The notes under the pieces were generated by a model that saw only the letters and a list, made by a program, of their open reading frames with translations, had not been told where the DNA came from and did no database searches. A stretch of 21,810 bases of DNA, from assembly GCA_015501075.1 (NCBI GenBank), contig JADNYJ010000520.1:1-21810 (forward strand), given 5' to 3'. The stretch comes from Gymnopilus junonius. Taxonomy: Eukaryota; Basidiomycota; Agaricomycetes; Agaricales; Galerinaceae. Shown here piece after piece: positions 8,520 through 19,195 of the stretch; the first letter of the stretch is position 1; the number at the start of each line of letters is the position of its first letter. The position numbers and the translations under genes are program-made.

Positions 8520-9269
8520 ACTCAATAGTGAGCTGAAAACATATTCATCGTCTCCATAGATTTATACATCCAGAGACATCCCCAGAAATAGTCAGAAGTA
8601 TTTCATATGCAGGAGACCTTCTGGTGCGTCATGAATTATGATCATGAGGACAATACTTATGCTCGCTGGCTTCCCATGCGAAGAGTGTAGTTTCAACGCT
8701 TGACCGAATCCTAAAGGTGCTCTCGAGCCAGGGGGTGTCACTGCTGCCAGCGTCCTCGACATCGATAAGACTTCAGACTGAATTCTGCAGTGCAGTTGAC
8801 AGGGGTTCAAGTGCAGTACAAACATGAGAGGAAGATGCCTCGGCGTATACTTGTAATCGCTACACGTTTGCCCAGCCTTCGATTCTATACATATGTATTT
8901 GCAGCGTGTAAGAACGACGACCGTAAAGAAGCCGTTATTTTGGACATGGACGTAAAGAGGAGAGAAGAGGCTTGCATCAATTTCAGAAACTCACGTCACA
9001 TTCAAATTGACTTTCATGTCCGTCATACCTTTGCTTACTTCAACTCAACCATGCACAGCACCCCAACCTACTGAGACTTTACTTCGCCCCTTCGATTCAA
9101 CTGAAATATGAGGCGACCCTGTTGTAAACCTTTGTCTGCCAATTCCGGCGTAAAAGCTTTACAATTTCATTATTCAATTGGAATCTGAAGACGCAAACGT
9201 GATCTGCATGGCGGCGGCAAGTCCTGGAAGAAACAACCTGGGGTATATGCCTGGAATCAACAAGATAGC
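8520..9269. other. Intergenic, no gene supported
   Basis: This contains the promoter of the SMP-30 gene at its left end and otherwise no reading frame with protein-like composition or splice structure. The longest plus frame (near 8790-9074) is basic and unstructured and was not accepted. Confidence 0.5.
8561..8566 (-). promoter_or_regulatory. TATA box of the SMP-30-like gene
   Basis: TATAAA on the minus strand lies about 42 bases before the chosen ATG (8519), consistent with a short 5' leader. Confidence 0.4.
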
Positions 9270-9765
9270 GTGGCGTCTGATGGAACAACTACGAGAGCGA
9301 ATCTTTACTACCACCGTGGAAGCCAGGATTCTGGAAGCCCCTCTAAGCTTGGATCTGTACAGCAGCCTAGCCGACTACTCGAAAGTTTTGTTGTCAGAAG
9401 TGCTCAGTCACAATTCCCAACCCGCACGTTTTCCGAATCATTTTCCTCATTGACTGGTTTTAGCTCACGCCATCTATAGATCCCCACAGACCCCGCTGCC
9501 TCGTGGACAACAGTCGCCGAGCGACATGCGCCTCTTGGAGAACAACTCTCTTTTTAAGTGCGATGCACCCCCCAAAATCCCAGGACAATTATTTCCGAAA
9601 ACCCGGGTACACCAGACGTCGTGCCGCCTTTGACTTCTTTGGTACTTTCTCCTCTTGCAAAGAGGGTAATGGCCTTCCATAAAGGTACCAGGGTCAGGTC
9701 GAGCCTCAGCGATCTTCGACAGAATCCGGAGCCTCTAGCGATTCTTAAAAGCATAACATGTGTCA
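9270..9765 (+). pseudogene. Unidentified Ser-rich protein remnant in three frames
   Basis: Not recognised. Protein-like sequence passes through successive frames: SDGTTTRANLYYHRGSQDSG to TRTFSESFSSLTGFSS (about 9273-9470), then RSPQTPLPRGQQSPSD and LLENNSLF (about 9480-9555), then NPRTIISENPGTPDVVPPLT with SLVLSPLAKRVMA (about 9567-9680). The composition (Ser, Thr, Pro, Arg) resembles a disordered N-terminal region of a fungal protein. No splice sites explain the frame changes, and no start codon can be chosen. It sits directly upstream of the broken desaturase gene, on the same strand, and both may have decayed together or suffer the same sequence errors. Confidence 0.35.
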
Positions 9766-9909
9766 AGCAAGAGGCTTTCCGTGGGACGCGATATCAAAAA
9801 TATCAGCCTTCTATAATTTCTTGGGCAACTCTTGGTTTGGACGACTGAGAACTTGCCCTTCTTTCCGGTATCTTCACCATTTATCGCCTCTGGAATTCAC
9901 CGTTTTCCT

Positions 9910-11311
9910 ATGTCGTCGGCCCTCAGGCAAAAGTTCCCCGCAACGAACGGGATACGGTGGTTCAATCTTGCATCCTGATCATAACTCCCCTTATTGGAGG
10001 ATATGGGCTTTGGAGGGTTAACATTCGGCGTGAAACGGCTTATTTTGCCATTTTGTATTATGTTTTCTCTATGTTAGGTGAGAGAAGCTCTGTTCCTCAT
10101 TAATATAAAGTTGCGTGGGTTGACAGCTATGACGCACCTCTTAGGGATCACCGCAGGTCGGTTCCTTCACTCGGAGGTCTCAAGATTGTGTTTTTTGAAT
10201 GAAAAACTAGGATACCATCGACTATGGTCTCATCGTTCATACAATGCCTCGCTTGTTCTGCAACTATTTCTTTTGGCTGGTGGGACTAGCGCGGTTCAGG
10301 GCTCATGCTATTGGTGGGCAAGAGCCCACCGGTCCCATCACCGGCACACCGATACCGACCTCGACCCTTACAATGCAATCGCGGGTTATTGTGGACCCAT
10401 ATTGGCTGGATGATTTTCAACTCCACTTTACGTTCCGGACCTTCGGACACCTCCGATCTCAGGAAGGACAGTCTTCTTCCAGCGGCAGCACGAGCATTAC
10501 TTCCCTCTAGCCATATTCTTTGGATACCTCTTACCAACGGTCATACCAGGCCTCTTTTCAACGATTGGTTAGGCGGGCTATGTTTCTCAGGCGCGTTACG
10601 CTTGACGATTGCGCATCATGTCAGTCTTATTATACTGAGGAATGTGTGTGATGCCTGGTGCTGACATCTGAAACCGACAGAGCACGTTTTGCATTAACTC
10701 CATTGCGCACTGGCTGGGTTCGTCACCGTATGATGATGCTTTGACACCTCGAGATCATTTTCTCTCGGCGGTTTTAACAATGGGAGAAGGGTATCACAAT
10801 TTCCATCACCAATTTCCAATGGATTATCGAAACGCTTTTATGTGGTATCAGTATGATCCCACCAAAATGGTTCATAGCGATATGCGGACAAATTGGACTG
10901 GCAAGCGATTTGCGTGTGTTTCCGAGCAATGAAATTGCCAAGGGCCAGTTGGCCATGAAGTTGAAGGAATTAAAGGAAATGCAAGACTCCTTGCATTGGC
11001 CAAGGCCGGTGGACGAATTGCCTGTTGTGACATGGGAAACATGTACGCTTTTAGGAGAGCTTTAACTTCATCTGCTAATGTACCTATTTAATACTGCAGT
11101 TCAGAAAGAAGCAAAATCAAGACCTCTGATCCTTGTAGCAGGTTTCATTCACGACGTCTCCTCTTTTATTGAGCATCATCCTGGAGGGAAGCATCAACTT
11201 GTAGGCAATTCAGGCAAAGATATGACAGCCTCATTTTACGGCGGTGTTTATGCACATTCTAGAGCTGCCCACAATGTAAGGAGGCTAGCATACGGATTCC
11301 TGCCGAGCTAA
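9910..11311 (+). pseudogene. OLE1: Delta-9 acyl-CoA desaturase with C-terminal cytochrome b5, frame-broken
   Basis: An OLE1-type stearoyl-CoA desaturase, an ER membrane enzyme that introduces the 9-10 double bond. Exons run from about 9910 to 10077, a 12 nt exon at 10145-10156, then 10211-10619, 10681-11042 and 11100-11311. All three histidine boxes are present: HRLWSH (10216-10233), HRSHH (10327-10341) and HNFHH (10795-10809). The cytochrome b5 tail has FIHDVSSFIEHHPGG with a heme-ligand HPGG and a second His in VYAHSRAAHN. The frame breaks at about 9972, 10376, 10472, 10560 and 10865; several are explained by one base lost or gained in a run of A or C. The N-terminal residues before IRWFNLA are uncertain. 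Five breaks in 1.2 kb mean the copy as written cannot make the enzyme, yet the conserved residues are intact, so decay is recent or the breaks are sequence errors. Confidence 0.85.
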
Positions 11312-12154
11312 ACTGACACATCTTTGTGGATATTAGTTGCTATCAATGATGAGGGTGGGTATTCTGGATGGCGGAGTGGAGACTCCTTTGTCTTCTGCAC
11401 CACATTCACCACCAAAACAGTGGCACATCGCAGTGAAAGAAGAAGTTTTGTGACCACTGGCTTACTGCATTTTTATTGCACTCACAATATAGAAAAGATT
11501 GCAGCCTACTATAGATCTGATACTCTTCTTGCGGAACAAATGAATGATAAAATTAACAGTTTGGAGAAGGATCTAACAGTGGGGCTCAATCCTTTAACAG
11601 TTGGCATAGTTAGTTTGATTGTTCGTCGACTCTGCTCCGTGGGTGAGCGCTGCGACGCGAAAACAAAACGGCACTTAAAACTCCCTGCCATAAATTACAT
11701 ATCGATATCTACTCTGTTCTCTTTATCTTTCAAAAAAAATTAGAGGCTGAAAGCGGTTCCTGCTTCGAGTACTTTGGTATTGGTCAGATTGCCCATGCGA
11801 CCTGGATGCTTCAGCGCTTCAGCCTTCAAAACAAAGTTCGAAGTCACGGTTCGAACGCCCAATGCCATTTGATACGCGTCGATCACGTGGATTTATGGCA
11901 TTCAACACTGCCACTGCAGTAGCTCTTGAACCCGAACTTCATTTGTTCTCTCCTACTTTGCTAATATCCATTACTAGGACCGACCACACGAGCCCCACAT
12001 CTTGAGCGGTGCTTTCTTGAATATTTTTTCTCCTTCCCTAAAAGCATTCGTTTTGAAGGACTGAATCGGCCACTGCTAGTGCCAACTGCTTAAAAGTGAA
12101 GCTTCTGCAGAACTATTCCTCATCTGGTCACTTTTTGACTGTTTTTGTCAAGAG
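11312..12154. other. Intergenic between desaturase remnant and MED8
   Basis: No gene could be supported. A 139-codon open frame (11324-11743, plus) starts at TTG, lacks an ATG and shows no motif or splice structure. The right end is the MED8 promoter and leader; no clear TATA box was found there. Confidence 0.5.
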
Positions 12155-13105
12155 ATGTCTAACCCCAACCAATATTCTGGACCTTCTCAAGGTTCCCAGA
12201 GTCTGCCGACTCCCAATTTACCGGTATCGCAACTAGAATCTCTAAAGTTCAAAGCCAACCAAATAATCGATTCAATAACTGCGCTTCAGTGGACTATTGA
12301 AGCTGGAGGACACCCCACCGCCATGTTTTCTTGGCCCGATATCCTGTCAAAGTACAACATGCTGCTATCCCAGACCCATAATTTTTCGACGGCCTTGGTC
12401 CATCCTTTTCCTACCTCGGGGTTTGGCAGTTCTGCTACCGCGAAAGCTCCTCCACAAAACATCTATGAAAGGATTGCATTACATCCAAGCACGGGAGTAA
12501 CTGATGCACAACTCGATGGGGAAATTGCACCTATTTTGCGAAACCAACAAACGACGGACGTGCTAAACAAGGAGAACGACACTGTGCGGAGGTTGGCCGA
12601 GCACATGAAAACGCGTGGCTCGCTTGGTGTGCTAGGCATCTCCACCCCGCCCCCACCTCTTGGCGTGTTTGGAGTCCCAAAAAAGCCGGAATACGAAGAT
12701 GTGTTGAAGGAATGCGAAGAAATCCGCGGGGAGCATGACCGTCGGGTTGAGAGGGCTGTGAGAGCTGTGACGATGCTCAAAGAAAAATACGACTGGAAAG
12801 CACGCGTGGAAGTTCAGGAAGAGGAACCAGAGGAACTGGCCTGGGATCCAAGACTCAGCAAACTAGCGCAAGAAGGTGGACTTGAAGTAGATGAAGAAGT
12901 CGGCATGGACGCCTCAAGCGAGGAAGAGGACGAAGAGCCCAACGGTGAAAAGGAAGGAAATTCAGAAGCTGACAAGGGAGGGAACAGCGACGAGGATGAC
13001 GAATTCAATGTAGAAGGTGTCTTGTTCAACGCCGACACGACATCTCCGCCGATGGAAGGAGACTTGTTTGACGGAGTGGCGTCTGCTATGGATGATAGCG
13101 TCTGA
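12155..13105 (+). CDS. MED8: Mediator of RNA polymerase II transcription subunit 8
   Basis: A single uninterrupted exon of 316 residues from ATG to TGA. Residues about 24-82 (LESLKFKANQIIDSITALQ, then FSWPDILSKYNMLLSQTHNF) match the conserved helical start of fungal Med8, with the typical W-P-x-I-L-x-K-Y motif. Residues about 195-225 form a charged helix (EIRGEHDRRVERAVRAVTML). The tail, about 228-316, is acidic and low-complexity (SSEEEDEEP, SDEDDEFNVE). Med8 belongs to the Mediator head module, where it contacts Med18/Med20 and Med17 and links activators to RNA polymerase II in the nucleus. No frame break, unlike both neighbours. The PriA-like gene follows 236 bp downstream on the same strand with its own TATA box. 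Confidence 0.88.
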   Translation: MSNPNQYSGPSQGSQSLPTPNLPVSQLESLKFKANQIIDSITALQWTIEAGGHPTAMFSWPDILSKYNMLLSQTHNFSTALVHPFPTSGFGSSATAKAPPQNIYERIALHPSTGVTDAQLDGEIAPILRNQQTTDVLNKENDTVRRLAEHMKTRGSLGVLGISTPPPPLGVFGVPKKPEYEDVLKECEEIRGEHDRRVERAVRAVTMLKEKYDWKARVEVQEEEPEELAWDPRLSKLAQEGGLEVDEEVGMDASSEEEDEEPNGEKEGNSEADKGGNSDEDDEFNVEGVLFNADTTSPPMEGDLFDGVASAMDDSV

Positions 13106-13236
13106 TTTTTGCTATCTTTGTCCCTGTATGGCAATCCAATATCCAAATCCGTCAAATTACCCCAAAGGTGTGATCGCATTTCTGAAGTCATAGAGCTCGG
13201 TCCTCCGAACCCCCCGAACTTGACTGCAGAAAGGCT

Positions 13237-13244
13237 TATAAAAG
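13237..13244 (+). promoter_or_regulatory. TATA box of the PriA-like gene
   Basis: TATAAAAG lies about 100 bases before the ATG at 13342 and is followed by a CT-rich leader (13262-13325), a combination typical of highly expressed filamentous-fungus genes. Confidence 0.6.
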
Positions 13245-13341
13245 CGCAACACACCTCTGATTCTCTTTCTTCCTTTACCCCCACATCGCGTTTTGCTCCT
13301 CTTCCTTCACCTCTCTCTCGTCTCTGCGCGCGACGAGGCAA

Positions 13342-16300
13342 ATGCGTCTCCCGTTCTTCACGCTCTTTCTTTTCAACCTCACTCTTTTTTCCCTCTTTCC
13401 AACTCTCGCCTCTTCTCTCCATCCTGTTGCTTTCTCTCGCCGTCGCGATCAAAGTCGTTCACCTGTGCCTAGCGTCATCACTTCTCGTCAATACCGCATC
13501 GCAAGGGATCTTTTAGATGTATGCATCAACGCCAATGTAAATCTTCTCGCTGATGTCTCGCAGGTCCTCGGTCTTGGCTCTGTTCTCGACCCCCTTGACC
13601 TCGGACGAACATTGAGCTTTGTCTGTGCTTGAAGGTATGTCGTTGTCGTGACAATAAAAATACACAATTTTACTGAATATATGCGTCTTTTTTTCTCATC
13701 AGGACCTTGATCTCTATCTCGAAACCAATGCCAATGTTCAGGCCCTTATTGGACTACTCGGAAAAAATGCTATCGGCTCCCTAATCACTGCTGTGGTAAA
13801 GTTTTATCGCCTGAATGCAGGCTTGCCTCTAAATCGCTCTCATCTACAGGTTAATACATCGCCCCAGGCCCAAGAATGTGCTTTCCCCCAGCATGCTCAC
13901 CATACTTGTAATACCAATGACCCTTGTCACTACGAATGTGATGCGCCCTATACTCTTCAGGGTGGCGAATGTGTTTGCGCTCCTCCATACTCCTCGTGCA
14001 ATGGCGTTTGCGATTTATACCCTCAGGTCAGCTTTCCCAGCGCATATATGCTGCATCTTTGCAATTTTTCTCCCCACTGACTTAGCATATGCAGAGCTGT
14101 GGATCAGCTGTTCCGCGGTCGTTACACAAGCGTACGAATGCAATTGTCACCATTGCTCAGGCCAAAGCATCCTGCAGGCCTCATGAAACTGTATGTGGGA
14201 TCCCTGGTCAAGAAAAGGCACTTGCTTTCGAATGTATTGACACCAGGTCCACCGCTGACAGCTGTAAGTTGTAATTACATCGTCTGTACCAATGTCTGAT
14301 GACTAGCTTGGAAGGTGGCGGTTGTATGACTCCTCATCCTTTCTTTGAAGCCCAAGCCATACGTCACACCGTTGGTCAGGATTGCACAGCCATTGCATAT
14401 GCGAGCAGTACGGGCTGCTCCAAGGAACGCTGCGTAGTCGGTTCTTGCGTCGATGGTTGGGTGCCAGGTTCGGACAAGGTTTCATGCGTTCCAGATATGA
14501 GCGGCGTAATGAAAATGCGTAAGATCAGCAAGCGTTCGACCCCAAGTATTGCGAATGTAACAGCCACTGCGACACTGGATTCGGATTTGGTCTCTCAGCT
14601 TGTCGAGATTGTCAAATCGCTTCTGGGCCTGAATGCGCATGCTCCGACTGAGTCCAGCCATGATACCTCTTTCATTTCTACGATTTCTGGCTTGCTCGTC
14701 GATGTCAATGCAGCTACCGCCGCTTTGATCAATACAACAGCAGCACCGTCTTTCCTTCCGACATATGTTGGTGCACTCCTTGACAGTTGCTGGTTGCTCG
14801 CAAACACACTGCATGATTGCAACTGCGTGCAAAGCCTTGGCCTATCAGACTTCGTCAAATCCGTAGACGACCTCATTGCTGCTACCCTTGCTCTTCAGAG
14901 CTGGTGCCAAAGTCATCCTGTTGCAGTATCCGCCCCTCCAGCTTCTGTGCCCTCCATCGCTGGTAGTCCGCCCTCGAGTGCAGCCAACCCTGTCGTTATC
15001 GGGTTATCAGACATTCTTACCGCCCTTGGCCTTGGCCCAGTAAAATCTGGTGTCACAGTTGACGGCGTTGATGGGCTTCTCGGTCCTGGGGCCAGCACTT
15101 GCTCAACAGCCTATTGAATGGATTGCTCATTGGTTCTGCCAATTACAAACGACAAGAGCCGCCAGCTTTGACAACGACTGCTAATGCAAACAGTATCTGT
15201 TGGTGGCAGCTTGTTGAGCCATGTAGAAGCTCTCATCGGATCTATCCCTAACCTGGGAGAGCTACTCAACCTAACGCGGATTCTTCCTCATCGTCCGTTG
15301 GCTCTCCTTCCTCAGTTCCAATCGACCCATCCCTTTGGACCTCTTTAGAGCAAGCAACCATCATCCTATTACAATCATCCACTGTTTCCTTGCTTTGCCC
15401 GAGTCTTGACGCACTCTATGTCACAGAACGTCAACTGGAAGCCGCTCTCGGACTCGGAGGTACAGAATGTAAAGAAGCCCTCAATGAGCTTCTTTCTATC
15501 ATCAATCATACGGTTGCATTGCAAGTGTTGTGCCAAGGTGATTTAGGTTCCGGGCAATCTGCTACCTTCTCCGTAGCTGTCGGTACATCGCTTCCTGTGA
15601 GCATTCGTGGAACCAGTTCCATTTCGAAGACGACTGCGACCAGCACAGTGTTCTCTGTTGGCATCAGTACTGGAGTCAGTCTGCCTCGACCGTTGTTTCT
15701 AAGCCACCCGCGACAATCACTTCACATTCTGCTACCACTTCGGCCACGTCCTTACACCCTCCTTCCACCACCTCTGCTCGTCCTACTTCGCTCCCGACAT
15801 CGACTGCATTAGCATCAGGAGGTATTCCTATTATTGTCGGACTTGACAACATTCTGAACGGGCTTGGACTGGGAGGTATCAAGGGCGTAGTTACAGTCGA
15901 CGATGGACTACTCGGTGACGACCTGGACAATAGTGTTAATGACTTGCTGAATGGGCTTGGTATTGGTCCCAATGGCGTGAGGACGCGCGAGAATGCTGAA
16001 GTGAAGAACGATAGGCGTCAGATCACAGCCAATGCGACTGCGACTGCGACTGTAGGCGGCTCATTAGTCACTGCGATTCAGCAACTCCTCGACCTCGTCC
16101 TTGGGTTGAACGCGTCGGCCAGTGCGCTGCCTCCTGCATCGTCGGGTTCACCATCAACTGTAGACTCCAGTCTCGTTGACAACGTTGTAGACCTCACCAT
16201 GGCCCTTCTCTCGAGTTCTACATACTCTGAGCTTATCTCGAACGTCAATGAACTTGTCAATGCCACTATCTCTTCATTGGACGTTCTGGAAGGTTGCTCT

Positions 16301-16630
16301 TGTGTTGGCGACCTCGGATTGGAGGAGCTGCAAGATTACCTCTTTCAGATTGTGGAGGCTTCTGAGGCTCTCCTCGCTTTGTCTCCATCCTTGCCTGCTG
16401 GGTCTCCGACCACCCGCAATACAGTTTCTTCTTCGCTGCCAACATCCGACAGTGCCATCGAGATCGGACTCACGAAACTTCTAAATGCTCTCGGTCTTAA
16501 TGTCGAGGCCGATACGGTCGTTAGTGGACTTCTAGGTGGCGACCTTGACGAGACCCTTAATTCCGCGCTTGACGCGCTAGGCATTGGGCCCAGTGGTATG
16601 AAGAAGCGAACAGTACTGGCGGAAAGATAA
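13342..16630 (+). CDS. PriA-like Cys-rich secreted protein with three dibasic-flanked repeats (frame-broken)
   Basis: Exons 13342-13634, 13703-13795, 13850-14026, 14095-14263 and 14307-16630. A signal peptide (FFTLFLFNLTLFSLFPTLAS) starts a secreted, probably wall-associated protein. The Cys-rich part (CAFPQHAHHTCNT, ECVCAPPYSSCNGVC, then GQDCTAIAYAS and RCVVGSCVDGW) resembles the Lentinula PriA family; its function is unknown. Three long repeats follow, beginning after KR (14530-14535), KR (15147-15152) and RR (16013-16018). Each has an A-N-x-T-A-T-like start, a helical LVxxLLGLN segment, and later a LTALGLGPVKSGVTVDG-type motif. The frame breaks near 13603, 14307, 15085, 15193, 15274 and 15670, yet coding character resumes each time. 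The N-terminal break separates DPLDLG from ELCLCLK. Total length would be roughly 950 residues. It may be a decaying gene or carry assembly errors. Confidence 0.7.
14536..16630 (+). repeat. Three internal protein repeats in the PriA-like gene
   Basis: Repeat 1 is about 14536-15146, repeat 2 about 15153-16012 and repeat 3 about 16019-16630. Shared landmarks are the opening TATATVGGSL-like segment, a mid-repeat Cys pair (DCNCVQSLGL, GCSCVGDLGL), and a closing block (GLSDILTALGLG, GLDNILNGLGLG, GLTKLLNALGLN) ending in LNGLGIG or LDALGIG before the next basic pair. Repeat 2 is longer because of a Ser/Thr/Pro-rich linker. Confidence 0.7.
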
Positions 16631-17574
16631 TTTTGTCGAAGTGTCGAATCTCAACCTCAATGCTTTTGACCCTGCATTATTGTCCGGTTTTCGGTATTGT
16701 ATAGTTTTCATTTCTTCCATTTCTCTTAGGCTTTTCGGGACCACATCTGCGACGCATTCGTTCTCGTTTCCCTCTTCGTTTCCGCTTTTCATTCTTGTGC
16801 GACTGGACACTCAATAAATTATACCTATTATTCGTTTCGCCGGACGCTTTGACGACCTTCGAGTCCTGTCGGGAATACTCTTCTAGTGTACTTGAATGTA
16901 CTATACCTTTTGTTGGCAATATACTGGCAACCATTTGTTAATTATCGCAATTTCAGTGTGCCAGGCGATGTTTAGGCAGTTACTCTGCCGAATTGTATTG
17001 TTTCACACCTCACATGTAAGTAGGTGAGCTCTGGAAAACGTATACGATGGTACAGTGATAATCGGATAAAGAAACAAATTGCACTAATTTACAATCGTCC
17101 ATCGCGAATGTGTGGTTGCTGATAGGATGGTTCACTTTGAAAGAGTTCGAATAATGGTCAGGAGCGAATGTAATGCTGCAGGGCAAGAACGAATTGGATC
17201 TGAAAGTACAGGGGAGCGTGGCGAGGAAGGATTATGACGACCAAGCCGAAAATTGCCGAAGGGATAACAATGTAATGTCAGAACGAAAGCGGGTGTTATA
17301 GCAGTCCAAACCTGAAGATATCAAGGTTCCTAGCTGGAGAAAGGAATAGAGCGGCCTCAGTGTAAGCAGAGGTTCATGCCGCTACAAAAGAGAAGGAATG
17401 GGTTAACGCGAGGGATATTGGTAATGAAGATGCAAGTCGAGGGCGAAACTTGGAGGCATCGCATTGGGATGGGATGAAGGTATACCTCGCGGTAAAATGA
17501 AGGCACATATGGTTATGGATGTTGAAGGTTAATGCATGTTGATGAAGATAACAGTTTTCCAGAAAGCGACTCAG
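16631..17574. other. 3' flank of the PriA-like gene and intergenic DNA
   Basis: The convergent ends of the PriA-like gene and the membrane-protein gene meet here. A possible poly(A) signal AATAAA lies at 16813-16818 (plus). No gene, RNA or clear repeat was found in the rest. Confidence 0.5.
16813..16818 (+). promoter_or_regulatory. Possible poly(A) signal of the PriA-like gene
   Basis: AATAAA 183 bases past the stop codon. Fungal polyadenylation signals are loose, so this is only suggestive. Confidence 0.3.
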
Positions 17575-18964
17575 CTAAATAGCACAGGGACTCTCCGGAT
17601 CTGGCTCGGATTGAGATTGGGATTGGGATTGAACCACGAACGTCTCACTCGACGCATAGTGGCACTGCGACGGCAAATGTGCTTGCGATTCTCTGGAGCT
17701 CACGCAGTGGATATTCACGTTCCCTGGATACGACTTGCGCGCAGTGTCCATTACGCTAGCACTCTTCAAATTGTTCGTCACTTCCAGGTTAGCAATAACC
17801 ATGGCTTCATTGGAAGATTCAATGTCATGCACAGCGCGTCCTAGGCCGACCTGAGCGATGATGAGAGTGGGCATGATGCCTACTGCTTGAATGAGACCTG
17901 CATCAATAATGGTCTGTTCAGATATGGGCATCAGTATATTACAAAGGGGAAAGCTGGAGACATAACGTACATTCACGACAGGCGTGTTCCGGACTGCAAT
18001 ATCAAGGATGATGTATAGAGAATAGAGGCAGCCTGATTCAATCCTTTCAACACCAAGAAAGCTCAGGGTCAGATGCGATGGTGCAAACAAATGTGCAGAA
18101 CAAAAGAGACTCACAAAATCGTGATGGTGGCGTTGTACCTCTCAAGGAGCCCAGCACCCAGTATTACCCTTGCTTTCCGTGCAAGCCACCATATTCGACC
18201 GGCTACCATGAGAAAATATGTTAATATGAAATTCATTAATGTTCTCTCTGTGTGGAGATGATTACTGACCTGTCAGACCCGTGAGGATAGCGTTAAGAGC
18301 AAAAGTCATCACTAGATAGATGTAAGAATTGTTGAACATCTTCGTGGAGGAGCCTTCGAATACATAGCCACAAGCTAAAGTGGGGTCGGTGAGTAATGGC
18401 AATCAGGATACACTTGGACAGGGTTGCTGACCTGTTGCTGCCAGAAGAAAAATTACAGGTCCCACTACGACACGTTTCTTGTGATCCCATACAACGAAGC
18501 ATCGATACAGCAGAAGAGAATCTGCCAGAACACTTCAGATAATCAGCATTGATCCAGCAATCGATAAAATTTTAGTCAAAAGCTCACTTGTTAGTAACGT
18601 ATAACCAATACTTCGGCCTCACATCCATAAACGACAGCCCGGTCTTCAGAAGTTTATTGAAGAAAATGTAGTAGGTGTACGCAATATCCGCAGTGGCAAG
18701 GGCGAACATCAAGACCGCGGCGGTTAGTAATACCCCATGTAAATTTCTGTTGCGTCGCAAGAGGACGTAAGTGCAGATGATGAACAGGATAACGTAAAGA
18801 CCGTAGAGAAACGTTTCAAACTGACGGAACACTTTGCCATTAGGGATTGATCACAAGGGGGTCTGATGAAGTGCGCATACCATTACAGCGCCTATGTATG
18901 GCGGTAAGCTTGTGGGGAATGTATTGGAGCTTTGATGTGATGGAAAACGTGATGGATCCATCAT
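17575..18964 (-). CDS. Seven-helix membrane protein of unknown function (Agaricomycete-type)
   Basis: Seven exons join in frame: 18881-18964, 18588-18820, 18432-18532, 18270-18374, 18115-18202, 17971-18043 and 17575-17913, giving 340 residues with no frame break. Hydrophobic segments in order: FLYGLYVILFIICTYVLL; GVLLTAAVLMFALATADIAY; DSLLLYRCFVVW; VVVGPVIFLLAATACGYVF; YIYLVMTFALNAILTGLTG; SGCLYSLYIILDIAV; and AGLIQAVGIMPTLIIAQVGLG. The LADSLLLYRCFVVW motif is typical of a large, poorly understood family of multi-exon membrane proteins expanded in mushroom fungi. The soluble tail ends in QSQSQSQSEPDPES, encoded by a short hexanucleotide repeat. The start is the first of two adjacent ATGs. A partial paralogue lies at 21493-21792 on the same strand, so this is part of a tandem duplication. 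Ligand and role are unknown. Confidence 0.85.
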
Positions 18965-19096
18965 TGAGCGACGGAGTGGTAAGCCGCGATGGGCCAATCC
19001 TCGCGGAATTCTCTCTCCCTGCACCTTTGTGAAAGCCTACACCCTCAGCTCTATCACTTTCTCCAACTCGTGTGTGCGTATCGCAATAAAGAAGAG

Positions 19097-19102
19097 TTTA
19101 TA
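19097..19102 (-). promoter_or_regulatory. Possible TATA box of the membrane-protein gene
   Basis: TATAAA on the minus strand, 133 bases before the start codon at 18964. Position is plausible but not decisive. Confidence 0.3.
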
Positions 19103-19116
19103 CGCCCGTAGACGCA

Positions 19117-19195
19117 GACAGAGAGGAATTCCGACGGGGAGAAGGAGGAAAGAGAGGTAGCGACGGGGAAAGGAAGGGGTAAGGGGAAGGACAGG
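19117..19195 (+). repeat. Purine-rich low-complexity tract
   Basis: Mostly G and A with few interruptions (GGGGAAAGGAAGGGGTAAGG is typical). The minus-strand translation is Ser/Pro-rich and not a credible protein. It lies upstream of the membrane-protein gene. Confidence 0.5.

Noticed and set aside
11324..11743. 139-codon plus-strand frame after the desaturase
   Set aside because: TTG start, no motif, no splice structure; treated as intergenic.
12814..13452. 212-codon open frame on the minus strand opposite MED8
   Set aside because: Antisense shadow of the acidic MED8 tail; gives poly-Ser and poly-Glu/Arg translation.
14482..14876. Cys-rich minus-strand frames opposite the PriA-like gene
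   Set aside because: Antisense of a well-supported coding exon.
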